Assembly (NCBI GenBank): GCA_944389895.1
Contig: CALXOA010000043.1
Coordinates: forward strand, 1 to 46,568
Source: an uncultured Victivallis sp.
GTDB lineage: Bacteria; Verrucomicrobiota; Lentisphaeria; Victivallales; Victivallaceae
Reading direction: 5' to 3'
DNA length: 46,568 bases
Positions 43,065 through 46,568 of this stretch are shown here, piece by piece (the first letter of the stretch is position 1; the number at the start of each line of letters is the position of its first letter). The position numbers and the translations under genes were made by a program. Under the pieces are notes generated by a model that was not told the DNA's origin, made no database searches, and was given only the letters and a program-made list of their open reading frames with translations.

Positions 43065-43805
43065 TCAATCTGTCTGCCCACGTCCCCAGAAACGACCCTG
43101 ATAGCCTCCAGTCTGGTTGTGAAGCGATTGAATTTCCGAATACAACATCGATTCGGAGTGACCATCGACAAAAGCGAGGTTGCAACCGCTGCTGCCGCGA
43201 TGGCGCAGACCGAGATCTTCCAGTGAGATTACGCAGAGTTCCTGATAGTCTTCATTTCGTCTGTCCCACACATCAGCCATGAAGAGCCGTTCGGTCGGAC
43301 GTCGAACCCGGTGGAACACCGTATTGGCGTTTGCTGTATTCTTGTATGCCATGTTCCAGTTGATCCCGTAATGGTTTTTCTTGACGTAAGTTGCCGTCCC
43401 GTCGGCAGGCGTGGTGGCCGGGCAGAGATAGAGCGGGTGGTTGTAGTGGTAAACTCCGTTTCCATCCGATTCAATGGCGGTATTGCCGGAACCGCCGATC
43501 ACATATTGCCGGATGAGAACCGGCCACTTTTCTATGCCGCTTGCCCAGTAGGGCGGACACTGCCCTTTGTTGTCATCTCCGTAGAGCAGGCACCCCTGCA
43601 TCAACTGGCGGATGTTACCGAGGCACTTGATTTCCTGCGCTTTGTCTCTGGCCTTGTTCAAGGCGGGCAGCAGCATTGACGCCAGGATGGTGATGATCGC
43701 AATTACGACAAGTAATTCAATCAATGTGAAATGGAGAAGGGTAGGGGCCGGATTGGGGAACGGTCGATTGTGTCGCATGAAGAATGATGGTTTCAGTTGT
43801 TGCAT
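43065..43805 (-). CDS. Prepilin-like protein in the lacI operon
   Basis: The 246-residue protein has an unusually long leader of 26 residues with a Pro/Asn-rich part, then FTLIELLVV and a hydrophobic helix to [17 protein letters not shown]. The C-terminal signature is [19 protein letters not shown], with eleven residues between His and Asp-Gly. The residue before F(+1) is His. ATG 43805 is preceded by GGGAG. A downstream ATG (residue 10, MRHNRPF) would shorten the leader and cannot be excluded. The gene is second in the operon, 35 bases after lacI and 33 before the phosphoesterase gene. The recurrent pairing of such proteins with glycosidases suggests a role in surface display or attachment, but this is inference. 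Confidence 0.9.
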   Translation of the reverse strand: MQQLKPSFFMRHNRPFPNPAPTLLHFTLIELLVVIAIITILASMLLPALNKARDKAQEIKCLGNIRQLMQGCLLYGDDNKGQCPPYWASGIEKWPVLIRQYVIGGSGNTAIESDGNGVYHYNHPLYLCPATTPADGTATYVKKNHYGINWNMAYKNTANANTVFHRVRRPTERLFMADVWDRRNEDYQELCVISLEDLGLRHRGSSGCNLAFVDGHSESMLYSEIQSLHNQTGGYQGRFWGRGQTD

Positions 43806-43840
43806 TTTTTTTGATCTCCCGACTTAGGGTGGTGGTTGTA

Positions 43841-44872
43841 TCAGCAGGATTCCCGTAAAATCAATTCTGCCGGCTGCAGGTAGAGACATTCCGGCCGCAG
43901 CTCGAATCCGTTTTCCAGATGTTCGATCAACAGTTGCGCCGCACGGGCGCCGAGTGTGGTCTGGTCACAGTTGATGCTGCTGAGCCGGATGCCTGTCATC
44001 GTACAGAGAGGAGATTCTCCATAGGAGAACATGGCCAGATCTTCCGGACAACGGATCTGCCGTTTCAGGCAGAGGCCTTGCAGTCGTGCGAGCATCTGAT
44101 CCGATGCCATCACTGCGTCAGTGCGTTTTTCCGGGGGGAGAGCCTCCCAGTAGTCCAGAAATGGCTGGGCATCGTCGTAATTGTCGGAATAATTTTCGGG
44201 AGAATAGATCGAAAGCAGGTCCGCCAGTCCACGCCGGGCAAGTTGTTCCTGCACGGAATGGAGGTAATGAATACCGCAGCGTGTATGAGACACGCAGAAA
44301 CTGACCCGGCGATACCCCCGCTCTGCCAGACAGGTCACGGCGGCGACGCAACCGGCGGTGAAATCTCCTCTGACATTGGCGATTACACCGTCAATCGCGG
44401 TGGTATCGCCGACGGTGATGCAGGGAATGCCGAAATCGAGAAACTTCCGGATGATCTCCCGGCGGACATAGCCGTTGATGATCAATCCATCCATCGTATT
44501 CTCCCCGACATTGCGCGGGAATACAAAATTTTCGAGGTTGCTGAGATTGTAGCGGAAAATGCTGAGCCGGTAATCCCGACTGCTGCAACAGGATTCCACT
44601 CCGTTGAGTGCCTGGGCGTAATAGAGGTTTTCCCAGCCTCCCTGAATGTCGTCGGAGAGCATGAACCCGAGATTGCGGCGTAATTGCGTTTTCAGCGAAC
44701 GTGCCGCCGCATTGCAGAAGAAATTGTTTTGCTCCGCGCAGATGCGTACTTTTTCCCGGATTGCTTCGGAAACCCGGATACTGGTGAACTTATTGTTCAA
44801 TACTGCCGACACCACCGGACGGGATACTCCGGTGAGCCTGGCGATGTCTTTCATTGTCATTCTGGGCGGCAT
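43841..44872 (-). CDS. LacI-family transcriptional regulator
   Basis: The 343-residue regulator has an N-terminal HTH (MTMKDIARLTGVSRPVVSAV and the hinge helix AAARSLKTQLRRNLGFMLSD) and a periplasmic-binding-protein-like sugar sensor (NTMDGLIINGYVRREIIRKF, IPCITVGDTTAIDGVIANVR, AVMASDQMLARLQGLCLKRQ). A perfect 16-bp palindrome with central CG (44907-44922), typical of LacI operators, lies between its promoter and its start, so it represses itself. The downstream prepilin-like, phosphoesterase and GH5 genes follow with gaps of 23-35 bases, so they share its transcript and its control. The inducer should be a sugar released by the GH5 enzyme. Confidence 0.93.
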   Translation of the reverse strand: MPPRMTMKDIARLTGVSRPVVSAVLNNKFTSIRVSEAIREKVRICAEQNNFFCNAAARSLKTQLRRNLGFMLSDDIQGGWENLYYAQALNGVESCCSSRDYRLSIFRYNLSNLENFVFPRNVGENTMDGLIINGYVRREIIRKFLDFGIPCITVGDTTAIDGVIANVRGDFTAGCVAAVTCLAERGYRRVSFCVSHTRCGIHYLHSVQEQLARRGLADLLSIYSPENYSDNYDDAQPFLDYWEALPPEKRTDAVMASDQMLARLQGLCLKRQIRCPEDLAMFSYGESPLCTMTGIRLSSINCDQTTLGARAAQLLIEHLENGFELRPECLYLQPAELILRESC

Positions 44873-44906
44873 ATTCCCCTCGATTTCACGAAGCGGGTCA
44901 ATTTTT

Positions 44907-44922
44907 GATTACTCGAGTAATC
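44907..44922 (-). promoter_or_regulatory. LacI operator palindrome
   Basis: GATTACTCGAGTAATC is a perfect 16-bp palindrome with a central CG, as in LacI/PurR/CcpA sites. Counting from the -10 box it covers about +7 to +22 of the transcript. I saw no second copy in the window. Confidence 0.85.
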
Positions 44923-44935
44923 TTTCTTTGTTTTA

Positions 44936-44963
44936 ATTATACCGGAAAATCATGGAAAGTCAA
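44936..44963 (-). promoter_or_regulatory. Promoter of the lacI-prepilin-phosphoesterase-GH5 operon
   Basis: On the minus strand TTGACT (44963-44958), a 16-base spacer ending CCGG, and TATAAT (44941-44936). The operator follows 13 bases downstream of the -10. Confidence 0.75.
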
Positions 44964-45407
44964 CCCCGAAAGATTTTTTTTTACATTTTTTTAATGGATG
45001 CGATTGAGAAAGGAAGCGTTGTCGCCGGAAGGGTGCTGCTGGATGAAACCCGGTGAAAAAATCATCTGCATCGACCTGACGTTGTCAAGTATGCGGGAGA
45101 GACCTTTATTTGGGGGCTTCGACGGTTCTTGACAGAACTGAACGTATTTTGAGAGAAACTCAGCGACGAAATGGAAGGCCTTGACAATAAGATCCTCTCG
45201 GTTGACGAAACGTGCTTGCGCCTTTGGGGACAGTGAACTCTCCAAGTTGAAAATCGATCAACTCTCCGAAATTTCGAGAGAGAAAGAGCTGTAACTTATG
45301 ACAAGGATCGTTGAAGAGAGCCCAAAATGCTTCAAAAATGCTTCAAACGGCGAAAGTGTCCCCAGGTATTCCTGAGCACACGCGACGGCGAAGCAAAATT
45401 GAAGCAT
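44964..45407. other. 444-base stretch without a recognised gene
   Basis: It lies between the lacI promoter and the tRNA terminator. Two minus-strand frames (84 codons at 44991-45245 and 65 codons at 45258-45455, the latter with a TTG start) exist, but neither has a good ribosome-binding site or a recognised sequence. It contains the 11-mer AAAATGCTTCA twice in tandem (45324-45345) and TTGAAGCAT, the inverted form, at 45399-45407. The position just downstream of a tRNA gene and the different look of the frames are compatible with an old integrated or IS-derived remnant; no tRNA-end duplication or inverted ends were found. Confidence 0.4.
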
Positions 45408-45450
45408 AAAAAAAATCAAGCGGCTTGCCGTAAGGCGTAACCGCTTGATA
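45408..45450 (-). terminator. Intrinsic terminator of tRNA-Thr
   Basis: On the minus strand a 9-bp stem (ATCAAGCGG with CCGCTTGAT, 45449-45441 and 45423-45415) is followed by a run of eight T (45415-45408). It lies 16 bases after the tRNA 3' end. Confidence 0.85.
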
Positions 45451-45465
45451 ATCAATGACGAAAAC

Positions 45466-45541
45466 TGGAGCCAATGATCGGAATCGAACCGATGACCTAT
45501 TCATTACGAGTGAATTGCTCTACCGACTGAGCTACATTGGC
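45466..45541 (-). tRNA. tRNA-Thr (anticodon CGT)
   Basis: A 76-base cloverleaf: 7-bp acceptor stem GCCAATG/CATTGGC, discriminator T, and encoded CCA end (45468-45466). The D-arm contains AGCTCAGTCGGTAGAGC, the anticodon stem is ATTCA/TGAAT around the loop CTCGTAA (anticodon CGT, reads ACG), and the T-arm has GGTTCGATTCC. It has its own promoter (45554-45581) and an intrinsic terminator, so it is a single-gene transcript. Confidence 0.97.
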
Positions 45542-45553
45542 GACACGCTCGAC

Positions 45554-45581
45554 AATATAACCGGTTTTTGAGAAAAATCAA
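45554..45581 (-). promoter_or_regulatory. tRNA-Thr promoter
   Basis: On the minus strand TTGATT (45581-45576), a 16-base spacer ending ACCGGT, and TATATT (45559-45554), about 13 bases upstream of the mature tRNA 5' end. The CCGGT block before the -10 repeats that of the frr and 12130 promoters. Confidence 0.7.
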
Positions 45582-45600
45582 AGCCCCGTAAAGAAAAATA

Positions 45601-45629
45601 TTGATTTTTTGCCGCCTGTGCTGTATTTT
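45601..45629 (+). promoter_or_regulatory. Promoter of the LemA-like gene
   Basis: TTGATT (45601-45606) and TATTTT (45624-45629) with a 17-base spacer, about 48 bases ahead of the start codon. Confidence 0.5.
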
Positions 45630-45676
45630 TTACCCGGAAATCGATCAATCCTCTGGGAAACGCACGGAAAGAAATC

Positions 45677-46084
45677 ATGTTTGCCCTTCAATTGTTTTTT
45701 GTCGGAGTTGTTCTGGTCTTTATTTTCATTTTCAATGGGCTGGTCATGCGGCGCAATCAGCTTGACCGGTTGGCGACCATGATCGCTTTTCTTCTTGAAC
45801 GGCGGCGGGAGCTGGCCGGAAAAATGCTCTCTGAACTGGTTGTCCCCGAGTTTGACACGCTAGTTGGCGCACTCTCATTTGATCACGAGCTTGCCGTACG
45901 CCTTGAGAATACGGAAATTGAAGATGCTTCCGTCTTTGCCGATTTCCAGAGTTGCAACTCCATGCTGCAGGACAAGTTGCAGGAATATCGCCAGGGGGCG
46001 GAAGCGTACAATAAAGCTCTGCTCGCGCCTCCCGTCTGCTGGGTGGCGCGTCCCTTCAAGTTTCTGCCGCGTGAACTCTTTTAA
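45677..46084 (+). CDS. Short LemA-like protein
   Basis: The 135-residue protein has a single N-terminal membrane helix (LQLFFVGVVLVFIFIFNGLV) followed by helices with the LemA layout: N-terminal 'yN.lv..rn.vd' (FNGLVMRRNQLDRLATMIAF) and the end 'YN......P..wvAr...f.p..lF' (AYNKALLAPPVCWVARPFKF, LPRELF). LemA proteins are usually 180-200 residues; this one is some 50 shorter in the middle. LemA function is unknown, with links to membrane stress and to proteases in some bacteria. ATG 45677 follows GGAAAG. Its stop TAA and the stop of the convergent AraC gene share the palindrome TTAA (46081-46084). Confidence 0.7.
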   Translation: MFALQLFFVGVVLVFIFIFNGLVMRRNQLDRLATMIAFLLERRRELAGKMLSELVVPEFDTLVGALSFDHELAVRLENTEIEDASVFADFQSCNSMLQDKLQEYRQGAEAYNKALLAPPVCWVARPFKFLPRELF

Positions 46085-46568
46085 GCTTTCGTCTCCCGAC
46101 GCCGACGATCACGGTATTCCCCGGGAGGAATCCCGCGGCGCCGACGGAACACCCGCGAAAAGTAGAATTGATCACTGAAGCCTGAGGCATAAGCCGTTTC
46201 CGCCACCGTCGCTTCCGGATTCGCCTGCCAGTACTCCTCAGCGACTTTCAACCGATGTTCTATCAGCAGTTCCTTGAAATTGGTCTGATAGTTGCGCCGC
46301 AGAAATTGCGAGATCGTCGAGACGCTCCGGCCGAGCTTTCGAGCCATCTCCGGCAGCCGGATGTCTTCGGTACCATGCTGCTCCAGATAACGGTCGATTT
46401 CATTGCGAAGCCGATCTCCCTGCAGTACGGCGAGTTCGCGGACCATGATGTAATCGATCAGCATTTTGAATAAGCCGAGGACATTCTCCAGCTTTTCCAC
46501 CGAAATACGCGGAAGGGCGTCGAAGGCGCGTTTCAATTCCGCTGCCTGCCCGGGGGTCGTGCAGCGTG
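46081..46568 (-). CDS. AraC-family transcriptional regulator, C-terminal part
   Basis: The frame is open to the window edge, so the N-terminus is missing; the 151 codons after a TTG at 46536 are not a full gene. The C-terminal 100 residues are the AraC DNA-binding domain: IDRYLEQHGTEDIRLPEMAR with HTH 1 (ARKLGRSVSTISQFLRRNY), FKELLIEHRLKVAEEYWQAN, and HTH 2 plus signature ETAYASGFSDQFYFSRVFRR, RRGIPPGEYR. The stretch before it (ELKRAFDALPRISVEKLENV) resembles the end of PocR-type sensor domains. Other regulators of this kind control carbohydrate genes, which would have to lie beyond the edge. Confidence 0.9.
   Translation of the reverse strand, partial: RCTTPGQAAELKRAFDALPRISVEKLENVLGLFKMLIDYIMVRELAVLQGDRLRNEIDRYLEQHGTEDIRLPEMARKLGRSVSTISQFLRRNYQTNFKELLIEHRLKVAEEYWQANPEATVAETAYASGFSDQFYFSRVFRRRRGIPPGEYRDRRRRETKA

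Noticed and set aside
45258..45455. 65-codon minus-strand frame beside the tRNA
   Set aside because: TTG start lies in the tRNA terminator stem and the frame spans the terminator; unlikely to be translated.
1..46568. CRISPR arrays, rRNA operons, intact transposons, prophage genes, replication origin
   Set aside because: No regularly spaced repeats, no rRNA or recombinase/transposase motifs, and no DnaA-box cluster were seen.

Overview
The window looks like chromosomal DNA of a free-living or gut-type bacterium of the Planctomycetota-Verrucomicrobiota-Lentisphaerota group, most likely a Lentisphaerota/Victivallis-like organism. This is inferred from four separate single-copy prepilin-like proteins (FTLIE N-terminus plus an H-x(9-11)-DG segment near the C-terminus) placed beside carbohydrate-active genes, from very long secreted glycoside hydrolases, and from a GntR regulator fused to a sugar-binding-protein domain. 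Promoters are largely ordinary sigma-70 type (TTGACA / TATAAT, 16-17 nt spacers), and start codons include GTG and TTG.

Layout. 1-4.0 kb: the end of a prepilin-like gene, a 400-base stretch with a perfect consensus promoter, a family 2 glycosyltransferase and a GT2-GT9 fusion (cell-surface glycan synthesis). 4.0-12.1 kb: a carbohydrate-use locus with a minus-strand operon (a GH28-like relic, a prepilin-like protein, a giant GH2 enzyme), a divergent GntR-solute-binding-domain regulator and a secreted two-repeat jelly-roll-like protein. 12.1-22.4 kb: mostly minus-strand housekeeping genes: metX-metW with a candidate operator, frr - membrane glycosyltransferase - STAS protein, an ABC-F ATPase, an RNase II/R-family nuclease, and an orphan mraZ with four 10-bp-spaced operator repeats. 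22.5-35.1 kb: a plus-strand run of nine tightly packed genes: three SPFH (HflK/HflC-like) proteins, a His/Cys-rich P1B metal ATPase, an ABC exporter (ATPase and permease), a membrane-anchored helical-repeat protein, a CNNM/CBS protein and a lipoprotein. 35.1-37.4 kb: rluB-type pseudouridine synthase, rsmI and a prepilin-like gene. 37.5-39.7 kb: a large membrane protein. 39.8-45.0 kb: a LacI-autoregulated operon (lacI, prepilin-like, metallophosphoesterase, GH5) in which the last two enzymes carry nearly the same N-terminal domain. 45.0-46.6 kb: a gene-poor stretch, tRNA-Thr(CGT), a short LemA-like protein and a truncated AraC regulator.

How the parts work together. The carbohydrate loci each pair a regulator of different type (GntR-SBP, LacI, AraC) with secreted enzymes and a prepilin-like protein, as expected of an organism with many small polysaccharide-use loci. 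The 12-kb SPFH-ATPase-ABC run is the best candidate for a poorly described membrane system: three scaffold proteins, a metal pump, an ABC exporter and accessory envelope proteins, with overlapping stop/start codons between several genes that imply co-translation. All functional statements rest on motifs read by eye; no database search was run.
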